From the NCBI GenBank assembly GCA_023417065.1, contig JAEZGH010000013.1:48580-112579 (forward strand): 64,000 nucleotides of DNA. Reading direction: 5' to 3'. The translations under genes were made by a program, and so were the position numbers. Position 1 is the first letter of the stretch, and every line of letters starts with the position of its first letter. Origin of the DNA: Bacteroidota bacterium (lineage in GTDB: Bacteria > Bacteroidota > Bacteroidia > Cytophagales > Cyclobacteriaceae). Below, piece after piece: positions 52,210-60,434 of the stretch. A model generated the notes under the pieces. The model did not search any database. It saw only the letters and a list, made by a program, of their open reading frames with translations, and was not told the origin of the DNA.

Positions 52210-52776
52210 ATGAAGAAAGTGAAAAGAATGTTAGTGGCGGTCGGGTTATCTATGGTATGCCTGACTGTTGGGTTTGGTCAGGGAGTGACGACAGATACGA
52301 CGAACGTTCCCGGTCAACCGAATACGGGTACAACGACGCGTGACCAGTACAACAATCAGCAAACAAACGATCAGGGAATCGGCGAGAATCCATCTGAAAA
52401 CAGACTGGACAATTCGGACGATCACCAACTCGATAATTCCGGAACAGGAACAACGATCACTGATCCGGCAACGACGATTGATGATACAGGAACGGATATT
52501 AATGAATCGGGAACTCAGGCTCCCGGAACGGCAGATCCTTCTACTCCGGGAACAGTATCACCGCAAACGACAACACCAGGCACTACGACTCCGGGAACAA
52601 CGTCTCCGGGAACTACGACTCCGGGAACAACGATAAATCCGGGAACAGTGTCACCGGATACAGGTTCACCTGCGTCGGGAACAACCAATACTAATTCCGG
52701 TTCTTCAACCGACTTTGGTTCCACACAAAACCCTGGAACCGGAGCCACAGGAACTACCGGGACGCCTACACGCTAA
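52210..52776 (+). CDS. Secreted low-complexity Thr/Pro/Gly repeat protein
   Basis: Signal peptide (MKKVKRMLVAVGLSMVCLTVGFG). The rest is disordered-looking: Thr, Gly, Asn, Asp, Ser and Pro dominate, without Cys or aromatic residues. A pentapeptide repeat of the form TTxPG runs in tandem near residues 118-143. The composition suggests a linker, surface coat or matrix protein, possibly glycosylated (inference). It has a sigma-54-like site upstream and a terminator downstream. Confidence 0.75.
   Translation: MKKVKRMLVAVGLSMVCLTVGFGQGVTTDTTNVPGQPNTGTTTRDQYNNQQTNDQGIGENPSENRLDNSDDHQLDNSGTGTTITDPATTIDDTGTDINESGTQAPGTADPSTPGTVSPQTTTPGTTTPGTTSPGTTTPGTTINPGTVSPDTGSPASGTTNTNSGSSTDFGSTQNPGTGATGTTGTPTR
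52567..52644 (+). repeat. 15-bp tandem repeat encoding TTxPG pentapeptides
   Basis: Five consecutive units of 15 bases (the last 18) of the form ACNACGACTCCGGGA lie within the Thr-rich gene. Units 52582-52596 and 52612-52626 are identical, alternating with a close variant, which indicates recent unit duplication. Confidence 0.8.
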
Positions 52777-52797
52777 ACGGATAGTGATCTAGCGGCG

Positions 52798-52829
52798 AAA
52801 GGCTGTCGCAGATGTGATAGCCTTTTTTT
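52798..52829 (+). terminator. Rho-independent terminator after the Thr-rich gene
   Basis: A stem from AAAGGCTGTCGCA to TGTGATAGCCTTT with G-U pairs is followed by a run of seven T (52823-52829). Confidence 0.8.
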
Positions 52830-52840
52830 CTTGCCGCCAT

Positions 52841-54556
52841 CTATTCCTTTTCGTAGACAACATTACCCCCAACGATCGTCATGGCCACCTCGGTTGAAAG
52901 GAGTTCACTTTCAGGGGCAGTCAGCAGGTCACGTGTGAAGATCGTAAAGTCCGCCAGCTTACCCTTCTCGATTGATCCCTTGATGTGTTCTTCGAAGGCA
53001 CCGTACGCGGCATCTATCGTATACGAACGCAGGGCTTCTTCGCGTGACATACGCTGTGCCGGCTCATAGCCGCCCTCGGGTTCGCCGCGCAGGGTCTTCC
53101 GTGTTATCGAGGCATAGAAACAGGGAATCGGATTAAGCGGTTCTACTGGTGCATCGGTGCCATTTACAATTCGCGCACCCGAGTTCAGGAGCGCCTTCCA
53201 CATGTAAGCGCCGTGCTCAATGCGCTTTTGTCCGAGACGCCCAAATGCCCATGGCCTGTCAGACGACATGTGAATCGCCTGCATCGACGGAATGACGCCC
53301 AGTTTGGAGAAGCGACCTATATCATCGGGATGAAGGTGTTGCGCGTGTTCAACACGGAAGCGGTGATCGTTGGCAGTTGCCGAAGCTTCGTTCAGTGCCT
53401 GCTCATATCTGTCGAGAATTTCGCGGTTGGCCCGATCGCCAATGGCGTGACTGCAAACCTGAAAGCCTCCTTTAATTGCGACACGCGCCGTCTTCAGGAC
53501 CGTATCCATGGGCAGCGTAGCCATACCGTAGGTATCCGGTCTGTCGGTATAAGGTTCAAGGAGCCATGCCCCGCGTGAGCCCAACGCGCCATCACAATTC
53601 AACTTGATGGAACGTATCGTAAGTGTACCGCCGTCGTCAATCTCAGGACCGGAGCGAATGAACTCATACACGAGATCGCGGTCGTAACCTGTGATCATCA
53701 CATACAACCGCGTAGAGAGCTTTCCTTCCTTTTTGAACTTGCGGAATAACTCAATGCTTTCGCGTGTAGCGCCAGCATCATGGAGACTGGTTATGCCGTT
53801 AGCGGCGCATTCCTCCAGTGCAAGCGTAAGTGCCCGTTCAGGATTCTCATCACGTGGAATGTGTTTTGAAATAAGGTTCATCGCCGGATCCTCGTTGAAT
53901 AAACCCGTTGGATTTCCATTGGCATCACGAAGAATTTCGCCGCCCTCGAGACTGGCTGCTACCGTGGATTCTTTAGAGAGTTGGTTGATTCCCGCAATCT
54001 GCATAGCCCTACCGTTAACAAAAGCGGCGTGTCCGCTGGCATGTTCAAGATAGACAGGGTTATCGGGCGACACGGCACTTAAGGCATCGTGAACCGGAAA
54101 TCCTTTAACTATCGTCGCGGGCTTTTCACGCCACTTGTCCTGATGCCACCCTTCGCCGATAATCCACTCGCCGGGTTTGGCTTCGGCAACCGCTGCCTTC
54201 ACCTGCGCAACGATCTCGTCGAAGCTTTCAGCATTGGCAAGATTCAGCCGCATTTTGTTGAAGCCGATACCCATGATATGCGCATGACCCTCGATGAATC
54301 CAGGCGTCATCGTTTTTCCATTCAAGTCAATTATCCGGGTGCTCTTGCCCACATATGCTTCTGCATCCCTCCGGCTTCCGACAAATTCAATCATCCCGTC
54401 GCGAACTGCCACCGCTTCTGCTGTCGGGCTTGCGTCATTTACGGTGTAGATCGTCCCACCCCAGATGACCACGTCGGCGGATTGGCGTGAGCCACAGGCG
54501 GAGAACAACATAAGTATCAGGAAAGCAGGTAAACCTGAAAGAAATGATTTTCGCAT
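52841..54556 (-). CDS. Amidohydrolase family 3 lipoprotein (YtcJ-like)
   Basis: A metal-dependent hydrolase exported as a lipoprotein (lipobox LFSAC). An amidohydrolase core follows: VVIWGGTIYTVN, MTPGFIEGHAHI with the metal-binding HxH, SHAIGDRAN, and RVEHAQHL. The C-terminus has the beta-sandwich return (GSIEKGKLADFTIFTRD). The YtcJ-like group is broad; the substrate is unknown. I start at the second Met (54556), nine bases inside the longest frame, giving a standard signal. Confidence 0.92.
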   Translation of the reverse strand: MRKSFLSGLPAFLILMLFSACGSRQSADVVIWGGTIYTVNDASPTAEAVAVRDGMIEFVGSRRDAEAYVGKSTRIIDLNGKTMTPGFIEGHAHIMGIGFNKMRLNLANAESFDEIVAQVKAAVAEAKPGEWIIGEGWHQDKWREKPATIVKGFPVHDALSAVSPDNPVYLEHASGHAAFVNGRAMQIAGINQLSKESTVAASLEGGEILRDANGNPTGLFNEDPAMNLISKHIPRDENPERALTLALEECAANGITSLHDAGATRESIELFRKFKKEGKLSTRLYVMITGYDRDLVYEFIRSGPEIDDGGTLTIRSIKLNCDGALGSRGAWLLEPYTDRPDTYGMATLPMDTVLKTARVAIKGGFQVCSHAIGDRANREILDRYEQALNEASATANDHRFRVEHAQHLHPDDIGRFSKLGVIPSMQAIHMSSDRPWAFGRLGQKRIEHGAYMWKALLNSGARIVNGTDAPVEPLNPIPCFYASITRKTLRGEPEGGYEPAQRMSREEALRSYTIDAAYGAFEEHIKGSIEKGKLADFTIFTRDLLTAPESELLSTEVAMTIVGGNVVYEKE

Positions 54557-54607
54557 ACAGCGCATACAGAATGATTACTTGATGAAATTACTGAGATAAA
54601 AACCGCC

Positions 54608-54970
54608 TCATATTTTCTGGAGCGTTGTTCGGGTAAGTTCGCCGACGACGTCTCCTGTGTTCAGGGTTGATACGGGTTCAAATAACATTACGAGAACTTC
54701 CTCCTCCGCTTCCGGTTTGTGTTCTACGCCACGTGGCACTACGATAAATTCATTCTCCCGTATTGTTTCTGCACGATCGCGGAAATGCATCAGGAGGGTA
54801 CCTTTTACCACGTAGAACATTTCATCCTCGAGATCGTGCTTGTGCCATACAAATTCACCTTTGAGTTTTGCAAGCTTAACGTGCTGACCATTCAACTCGG
54901 CAACAATACGAGGATGCCAGTGATCTGAAAACAGGGCAAATTTTTCTTCTACGTTTACCTTTTCGGTCAT
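54608..54970 (-). CDS. Cupin domain protein
   Basis: A 120-residue single cupin. The metal-binding motifs are HKHDLEDEMFYVVKG and the later VVPRGVEHKPEAEEEVLVM, with His and Glu ligands in the expected places. Single-domain cupins may be isomerases, dioxygenases or binding proteins; nothing here tells which. It is probably independent of the amidohydrolase gene 51 bp downstream, though both are on the same strand. Divergent from the iron-sulfur repair gene. Confidence 0.92.
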   Translation of the reverse strand: MTEKVNVEEKFALFSDHWHPRIVAELNGQHVKLAKLKGEFVWHKHDLEDEMFYVVKGTLLMHFRDRAETIRENEFIVVPRGVEHKPEAEEEVLVMLFEPVSTLNTGDVVGELTRTTLQKI

Positions 54971-55097
54971 GTTTTTCGGGGTGTTATAGCTTATGCATCC
55001 GTTATGCGTTCAATCATAACACCACCCCACCCTTAGCGCTTTATTTTGTGGGACAATGTCGTTGCGCGCTTGTCAATACTAACATAAACAAAATAAA

Positions 55098-56066
55098 ATG
55101 GAAACAATGGAGCATACATTTTTGGATGTAACGGTTCTGGATCCCCGTGAAAAACATCCAACAATATTCAGAATGTTTGACCAGCTTAAGGATGGCCAGA
55201 CGCTTACGATAAAGAATGATCACGATCCCAGGCCATTATACTATCAGCTTCTGAATGAGCGGGGGAACATCTTCGAATGGGAATACACGGAGTCAGGCCC
55301 CATTTGGTGGCATGTCAACATAACCATGCGAAGGGACCAGGCTGGTCAGGCTACCGTAGGCGAGATCGCTGCCAAAGATATCCGGAAGGCTCAGGTATTT
55401 CGCAAGTACGGCATCGACTTCTGCTGTGGTGGAAAGAAGACTCTTAAGCAGGTATGCGATGAAAAAGGTCTTGACGAAGTTGTTGTGGCGCGCGAACTGC
55501 AATCCCAGGAAAATGCGCGGGGACCGCGGGCCGTGGCGTATGCAGACTGGTCGCCGGATTTCCTCGCCGACTATATCGTTAACACCCATCATACATACGT
55601 ACAAAAAACACTGCCGGAGCTGCTGGCCTATGGCGCAAAAGTCGCTACCGTACATGGACCGTATCATCCGGAACTTGTACGCATCCTGAATCTGATTCAG
55701 GAGTTGTCCGCCGAGCTGACTTCCCATTTGATGAAAGAAGAACAAATTCTGTTTCCTTACATTCAGAGCCTGGTAGTCGCAAACAGAGAGGGCAAGTCAC
55801 CTGCCCTGCCGCACTTCGGAACCATTGAGAATCCAATTCACATGATGGAAGACGAACATGAGGCCGCTGGCGAAATTCTGGAGGAGATACGCAGACTGAG
55901 CAACGGCTATGCTCTTCCGCCAGAAGCTTGCGCGAGCTACACGCTGCTTTTCAATATGCTCCAGGAGTTTGAAGAGGATCTTCACATTCACATTCATCTT
56001 GAAAACAACATACTCTTTCCCAAATCGAAGGAGCTTGAAGCCAGCCTTAGAAAAAAAGCCGGATAA
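55098..56066 (+). CDS. RIC/ScdA-type iron-sulfur cluster repair di-iron protein with N-terminal DUF2249
   Basis: The N-terminal DUF2249 region (about 10-78; LDPREKHPTIFRMFDQL) is fused to ScdA_N (about 85-140) with the Cys motif YGIDFCCGGKKTL. A hemerythrin-like di-iron domain (about 160-310) follows, with several HxxxE-type ligands (VNTHHTYV, HLMKEEQILF, MMEDEHEAAGE, HIHIHLENNILFP). RIC proteins rebuild iron-sulfur centres damaged by nitric oxide or oxidants. The start at 55098 could equally be the Met three codons later. The DUF2249 fusion is a known but less common variant. Confidence 0.93.
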   Translation: METMEHTFLDVTVLDPREKHPTIFRMFDQLKDGQTLTIKNDHDPRPLYYQLLNERGNIFEWEYTESGPIWWHVNITMRRDQAGQATVGEIAAKDIRKAQVFRKYGIDFCCGGKKTLKQVCDEKGLDEVVVARELQSQENARGPRAVAYADWSPDFLADYIVNTHHTYVQKTLPELLAYGAKVATVHGPYHPELVRILNLIQELSAELTSHLMKEEQILFPYIQSLVVANREGKSPALPHFGTIENPIHMMEDEHEAAGEILEEIRRLSNGYALPPEACASYTLLFNMLQEFEEDLHIHIHLENNILFPKSKELEASLRKKAG

Positions 56067-56515
56067 TAGATTCGTCTGGATTGACCCTACCTTATTGATT
56101 TCAGCCTCCAGGTGGCAACGCCTGGAGCGCCGAAATCCTGCCAGCCCAAATCCTGCGCCCTTTCGGCATTTACATCATTCACTCAAAAAACCAGCCGTAT
56201 AGCAGTCGGCAATAAAGAACTCCACAGGAAGTAGCACCCTGCTCGTGAGGGTGCATCGATGGTTTAGCCCAGGCTGATCGGACTCCCGGGAGAGCTGCAT
56301 GGTCGGTCTGGACTAAGGCTGATTAAAAGCGGATTTGAAGCGCAAATAAGGCAGAGATAAGGCGGTTCTATATAGGACTGCTTTATCACCGCCTTATCAC
56401 CGCTTTATCACCGCTTTATCTCCGACTCCCTGTACAAGAACTTCACAACATACGCAGGCGATTTTTGAGCCCGGATCCCCGGGAACGTTGATTAGAGGAC
56501 CTAAAGCCGTCGGCT
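56067..56515. other. Intergenic region with hairpins and short repeats
   Basis: About 450 bp with no gene. In order: an inverted repeat (CTCCAGG at 56106-56112 against CCTGGAG at 56121-56127, with outer GATTTC/GAAATC); a hairpin GCACCCT/AGGGTGC (56234-56254); the 11-bp repeat array (56342-56423); and a 7-bp hairpin TAAAGCC/GGCTTTA (56502-56518) overlapping the stop codon of the next gene. Only the last may be a weak terminator. Confidence 0.55.
56342..56423. repeat. Array of 11-bp repeats in two orientations
   Basis: Four head-to-tail units GCTTTATCACC, GCCTTATCACC, GCTTTATCACC and GCTTTATCTCC occupy 56380-56423. Two reverse-orientation units lie before them at 56342-56352 and 56353-56363. 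The 11-bp period equals about one helical turn. The opposed halves could form a stem or be an iteron-like protein binding site. Confidence 0.7.
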
Positions 56516-57640
56516 TTAAGTTTGGCCGGTGAATACTGACTTAACCTTCCTTCCTGCGGCTTTGATTGCTCTGGAAAACTTGCCTTCACCCTTCTGTTCA
56601 GGGCCACCTATGAGTTCACCGAAAGGCTTGAGGGGCTCGATGTGATCACAAACGATCTTCACAATTCCGGTGACCGGGATTGCGAGAACCATTCCGGGCA
56701 AACCCCAGATCATTTCCCCCGCCACAAGACACAGCACCGTAAACAAAGGATTGATGTCGACCTTGGCACCGACCACCAGCGGCTCGAGAAGGTAAGTTTG
56801 GACAAATTGGATAACGCCATATGTAACCAGTATTCCGATTACAATACTGGTCCCGCCGCCCTGCATCACCGACACCAGGAGGGTGAGCGTCGTCCCGATG
56901 ACGTTTCCGATGAAGGGGATGATCTCCAGCACACCGCACAGGATCGCGAAGAAAATCGGATTCTCCACGCCCACCACCGAGAATCCAATTCCATACATCA
57001 CCCAAAGGGCTCCGATCATCAGTGCAAGACCGGTGAGATACTGTTGAGAAACTTTAGCCGAATCCTGGATGATTTGCAGCGCGACCTCCTTCTTATCCGC
57101 CGGAGCCAGCCTGATCACAAACCGCTTCAGGTGATCTTTGTAATACATGAACAGGAAAATGTACACCAGCGTGAGGATGATATCCGTTACTAATCCGCCG
57201 ATACCTCCGAGAAAACCTGCAAGTACCCCACCTGCATCGGCCGAGCCTGACTTCTTTTGTTCGTCGATTACCTCCTGCTGCTTTTTAGGGGATATGTTAA
57301 AAGTTTCGTGAATGTATTGCTGTATCTCCTCGTACTGCTCTGTAAGTTGCTTTTCGATTTGGGGTGCATCCTGTGCCAGGTCAGCGATCTGCCAGCCCAG
57401 CAGCGCGATCAGTCCGGAAAAAAATCCTACAAGAAGAATCATCGATAAGAGGATAGCAATCGCGCGGTTGATTCCCTTCCGTCGAAGCCATCTGCTCGCG
57501 GGATTCAGCAACGTAGCAAGCAATGCCGCAAAAGACACAGGCACGAAAAAGGCCTTGCCGAAGTAAAGGATAACAACAAGTAGAACTGGAACAAGAAGTA
57601 TTAATGCCGTCTTCTTGAGATTCTGATAAGGCATGAGCAT
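56516..57640 (-). CDS. AI-2E family transporter-like membrane protein
   Basis: The usual fold of this family is seen: two N-terminal helix pairs (about 8-45 and 58-85), a central soluble coil (about 95-135, with basic KKQQEVIDEQKKSG) and later helices containing VIGTTLTLLVSVMQGG and YGVIQFVQTYLLEPLVVGAKVDINPLFTVLCLVAGEMIWG-type conserved sequence. Members export varied small solutes or Na+/Li+; the autoinducer-2 name is historical. The 374-residue length is typical. Start at 57640 or the Met two codons later. Confidence 0.9.
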   Translation of the reverse strand: MLMPYQNLKKTALILLVPVLLVVILYFGKAFFVPVSFAALLATLLNPASRWLRRKGINRAIAILLSMILLVGFFSGLIALLGWQIADLAQDAPQIEKQLTEQYEEIQQYIHETFNISPKKQQEVIDEQKKSGSADAGGVLAGFLGGIGGLVTDIILTLVYIFLFMYYKDHLKRFVIRLAPADKKEVALQIIQDSAKVSQQYLTGLALMIGALWVMYGIGFSVVGVENPIFFAILCGVLEIIPFIGNVIGTTLTLLVSVMQGGGTSIVIGILVTYGVIQFVQTYLLEPLVVGAKVDINPLFTVLCLVAGEMIWGLPGMVLAIPVTGIVKIVCDHIEPLKPFGELIGGPEQKGEGKFSRAIKAAGRKVKSVFTGQT

Positions 57641-57750
57641 CGTTTTCCCAACAGACGAAAAATTAATGCCGGCCTACAATATCGAAGGGTTACATGGCGG
57701 GACGATACCCACAAGGGAATTCAAAAGAGTTCCGTTCCTGCTCTGCATAG

Positions 57751-57801
57751 AAAAAGAAAAGGTCCTGCGCGACGTCTTTATTCCAGAAGTCTGCAGGACC
57801 T
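57751..57801 (-). terminator. Rho-independent terminator of a minus-strand RNA
   Basis: On the minus strand, perfect 9-bp arms AGGTCCTGC (57801-57793) and GCAGGACCT (57768-57760) enclose a 24-base loop. They are followed by TTTTCTTTTTC. No coding gene ends near it; the BON gene stop is about 245 bp upstream on this strand. Confidence 0.7.
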
Positions 57802-57930
57802 GTCTAACCAAACTAAACACACCAACTCAACTCGTAAACCGCTGCTTTTTCCCATCCACACTCACCTTCACAGAAAAAGCAGATCGGATAATCACCCTCT
57901 ATCTCTCTGGTTGATCGTATTTTAATAAAA
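57751..57930 (-). ncRNA. Candidate structured small RNA (novel)
   Basis: Between the BON gene and the AI-2E-family gene, the minus strand shows a promoter-like TTG then a 19-base spacer and TATCTGTT (weak -7, 6 of 8). It then has a perfect 10-bp stem (CTGCTTTTTC at 57882-57873 with GAAAAAGCAG at 57851-57842), and next the terminator hairpin at 57801-57760 with a T-rich tail. Together they give a transcript of about 170-180 nt with two stems. No known RNA family was recognised by eye; no ORF over 60 codons is on this strand here. Confidence 0.45.
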
Positions 57931-57977
57931 ACAGATACCGTTACCGTTGTATCCGTCAATGCTTTGCAATTTTCTCA

Positions 57978-58070
57978 ATGCGTTCCCTTTTATCCCTATT
58001 TTTGTTCCTGCTCCCCATTTTCAGTAATGCACAGTTTGATGAAAATCAGCGGAATGTTTCTCTGGTGTGC
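57978..58070 (+). pseudogene. Orphan signal-peptide fragment
   Basis: An ATG at 57978 opens a textbook signal peptide (MRSLLSLFLFLLPIFSNAQ) followed by FDENQRNVSL. The frame then runs into the antisense of the BON gene, where the sequence loses protein-like character and ends at 58178. It looks like the 5' end of a secreted-protein gene truncated by a rearrangement at about 58046-58070. A short secreted peptide is possible but less likely. Confidence 0.35.
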
Positions 58071-58489
58071 GTACGCAGATCGCCAGACATTCGAATGCGA
58101 ACCCTATTCTCCACGTGTCTGATGCCGCGTACGGAGTTTACAATATCATCCAGCCTGCGCTTGTCGAGTCGCGACTGAACGACGCCTTGCAGAATAACTT
58201 CGGCTTCTGAAACGAATACTTCAACATCAGACGCATCGATTGCCGGGTCATCGGTGATTTTACGGCAAACCTCATCCTGAATGCTGTCATCCAGTCTGCG
58301 ATAGGAACGTGATCCCTTGCCGGCGTGCGGTCCTGCCGGCAACGAGACAGAGTTCTGCGGGGATAACTCCGGATGGTCGCCATACTGTTCACGCGGGAGA
58401 AATGACATCCTGGTCTGCGGCGTACGAAGCTCTCTGATCTCATGGCGAGCCTGGTTACGGCGTTCGTTTTCTGCAATTGAATTTTTCAT
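58046..58489 (-). CDS. BON domain protein
   Basis: 147 residues. A basic, disordered N-terminal third (ENERRNQARHEIRELRTPQTR) precedes one BON domain (about 66-135): LDDSIQDEVCRKITDDPAIDASDVEVFVSEAEVILQGVVQ-like pattern, ending with VRGIRHVENRVRI. BON domains bind phospholipid or protein and are typical of stress proteins such as OsmY. There is no signal peptide, unlike OsmY. A degenerate copy of the CTGGCACCT element (CGGGCACCT) lies about 80 bp upstream on this strand. Confidence 0.85.
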   Translation of the reverse strand: MKNSIAENERRNQARHEIRELRTPQTRMSFLPREQYGDHPELSPQNSVSLPAGPHAGKGSRSYRRLDDSIQDEVCRKITDDPAIDASDVEVFVSEAEVILQGVVQSRLDKRRLDDIVNSVRGIRHVENRVRIRMSGDLRTHTRETFR

Positions 58490-58671
58490 ACCGAAGGATT
58501 AAGGTTCACACACTGCCTCTAATCAGATAACCGTAACCTGTAAGATTTGGTTCTGCTTTCAAGAACAAAGGTGCCCGTAAATGAAGTTTCAATCACCCGA
58601 AAAAAGAAAGACATCTATCTTCCGAAATGTCGTGTTAACACGGAATGAAGAAACTCATTCATTGATCCTCT

Positions 58672-59607
58672 TTACGATTCATTGTATAATTCTCCAAAGC
58701 GCGATTTGCTTTGCAGGCGTGGGTGAGTTTCACCTTCGTATATATGATCAAGCCTTTCGTGGCGCTCAACCTTTCCATATGTGGTAACCTCAAGCAGGTC
58801 TTCGGAAATCAGGCGCTGCTCATCATCATAAGTGCAGGCATTTCTGAAAGTAAGCTTACCGGAAGTACGCGCCTCCGTAAGAATTACATTTCCTGTTTCG
58901 TCGTAGGAACTCTCTTCAATCACTTTGCCCGCCGGTGACTGGATTTCCGTGCGCTTTGCAGTCGGTATGTTCTGGTCATTATAATTGGTAACTACGCTTT
59001 CGATCACCACACCAGCTCCATCCTTTTTGATCTGCGCAACGATACTCCCATACGCGTTATAGCTATACGTTGTACTTTCTTTCAAGGCACTGTTAACGAA
59101 GACGCGCTCGGCCTTCAGTAATCCTCCGGGCGCAAAGTCGCGTTCTATCCGAAGCAATTCGTTTCCGAAGGCATCTTTTTCAATTTCCTGGATAACGTTC
59201 TCGTCGTCATCAAACACGAATATTTCCTCGCCAACGACGTTACCGTCTGTATCATAAATTGTCGACCTGTCGGCTTTTCCCAGGTCGCTGAAACCGTATT
59301 CTTTCGTCTCGATTGATCCGTCATTATAAGTAATCACCACTTTGCAGATGTCGCCTTCCGGATTTTCGAAAAACTCTTTTCTTTCGACGAGACCGTTCAG
59401 AAAGTCGTATTCGGCGACTTCGAGCAGGAGTCCGGACACCTCAGAATATCGGAATACCTTTCTGTTCTCCGGACGTCCATTACTTCCAAATACCGTGTGG
59501 TCAAGCATGTTTCCGTGCGAATCAAAAGTCAATTCTTCGGAGATATATCTCCCTGTTTCTTCCCTGCCTATGTTGTACGTGGTGGTCCAGGTAATGCGTT
59601 TATGCAT
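58672..59607 (-). CDS. Hypothetical protein with YD-like repeats
   Basis: About 311 residues from the ATG 59607 (MHKRITWTTTYNIGREE). The body consists of loosely repeated units of about 20-25 residues such as FDSHGNMLDHTVFGSNGRPE, IYDTDGNVVGEEIFVFDDD and YDETGNVILTEA. They resemble the YD/RHS-type beta repeats seen in Bacteroidota. No signal peptide or catalytic motif is seen. The start codon region lies 45 bp past the stop of the upstream SDR gene. Function unknown. Confidence 0.7.
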   Translation of the reverse strand: MHKRITWTTTYNIGREETGRYISEELTFDSHGNMLDHTVFGSNGRPENRKVFRYSEVSGLLLEVAEYDFLNGLVERKEFFENPEGDICKVVITYNDGSIETKEYGFSDLGKADRSTIYDTDGNVVGEEIFVFDDDENVIQEIEKDAFGNELLRIERDFAPGGLLKAERVFVNSALKESTTYSYNAYGSIVAQIKKDGAGVVIESVVTNYNDQNIPTAKRTEIQSPAGKVIEESSYDETGNVILTEARTSGKLTFRNACTYDDEQRLISEDLLEVTTYGKVERHERLDHIYEGETHPRLQSKSRFGELYNES

Positions 59608-59651
59608 CGGTGGTGAGAATTGAATCGCAGATATCCAAGGGCTTGTGAAAG

Positions 59652-60344
59652 TCAATTATCCCCATACATTTTGATAACAGGCTCCTGAATCGCTTCATCT
59701 CCGGAGCACAGGGCACCCATGACCCTGGCAAACTCTTCGGGCGCCACCCAATCTGAAAAATCGGCATCGGGCATTGCTTCGCGGTTCGGCGGAGTATCAA
59801 TGATGGCAGGTACAATCACCGAGGTAAAAACATTGTGAGCTTCGCCTTCAGCATTGAGCAACTCGGCTAATTGGAAAAGCATCTTTTTGCTGATAGCATA
59901 CGCGAATGAAGACTTCCCCTCTTTCGGGTTAAGCGCTGCCCGCGCACCAAACAAGACTATTTTACCGCCGGAGTTTTGCTTTTGCATGCGAAGAAATGCT
60001 GGCCGCGCCACGTTGAAAGCCGTTTGAAAATTGAGCCGGATCATCTTATCAATGTCAGCCCAATGGATAGCATTTAAACCTCCGCCTGCCCAGCCCCCGG
60101 CGATAATGAGGGCAGCATCGATGGTACCAAAATCTGAAAAGCATTTTTGAACGGCCTTATCTGTTGCCTCCTCATCTCTGAGGTCTAGCTCCACAGTATG
60201 CAGATCGCCTGACGCATCCGGAAGTTTTTTACCGGGTGAAACGACAGCAATTACACGATAATTATTTGCGAGGAAGTGCTTAACCGCAGCCTGGCCGACG
60301 TTGCCGCGAGCACCTGTAATAAGAACTGTCTTTTTTTGGGTCAT
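59652..60344 (-). CDS. Short-chain dehydrogenase/reductase
   Basis: A classical SDR of 230 residues. The N-terminal cofactor motif is TGARGNVGQAA (TGxxxGxG), the core has AALIIAGGWAGG, and the catalytic YxxxK is in FAYAISKKM. The substrate is unknown. It is followed on the same strand by the YD-repeat gene (44 bp gap). The short upstream gap to the 60435 gene (90 bp, same strand) leaves operon membership open. Confidence 0.92.
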   Translation of the reverse strand: MTQKKTVLITGARGNVGQAAVKHFLANNYRVIAVVSPGKKLPDASGDLHTVELDLRDEEATDKAVQKCFSDFGTIDAALIIAGGWAGGGLNAIHWADIDKMIRLNFQTAFNVARPAFLRMQKQNSGGKIVLFGARAALNPKEGKSSFAYAISKKMLFQLAELLNAEGEAHNVFTSVIVPAIIDTPPNREAMPDADFSDWVAPEEFARVMGALCSGDEAIQEPVIKMYGDN

Positions 60345-60434
60345 TCGCTAATATAGGATTTTGCGGATAAATGCTTCCTGCATGATCTGCAGAGGTGCCG
60401 GATTCCACATGACCGGATACTTTGACTTCAACCT

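Larger units (their letters stand above)
57641..58045. other. Intergenic region holding a candidate small RNA and an orphan signal peptide
   Basis: About 405 bp. A plus-strand reading of 93 codons (57633-57914) crosses the hairpins and has no domain, so I reject it. The features of interest are the candidate RNA on the minus strand and the signal-peptide-like start at 57978. Confidence 0.5.

Noticed and set aside
56380..56423. CRISPR-like repeats
   Set aside because: Units are contiguous 11-mers without spacers; not a CRISPR array.
56642..57193. Plus-strand frame of 183 codons
   Set aside because: Antisense of the AI-2E-family gene; His/Asp/Arg-rich shadow composition without signal or domain.
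57633..57914. Plus-strand frame of 93 codons
   Set aside because: Runs through both stems of the candidate RNA and shows no protein-like pattern.
58569..58577. CGGGCACCT before the BON gene on the minus strand
   Set aside because: One mismatch in the -24 core and no aligned -12 element; kept only as context.
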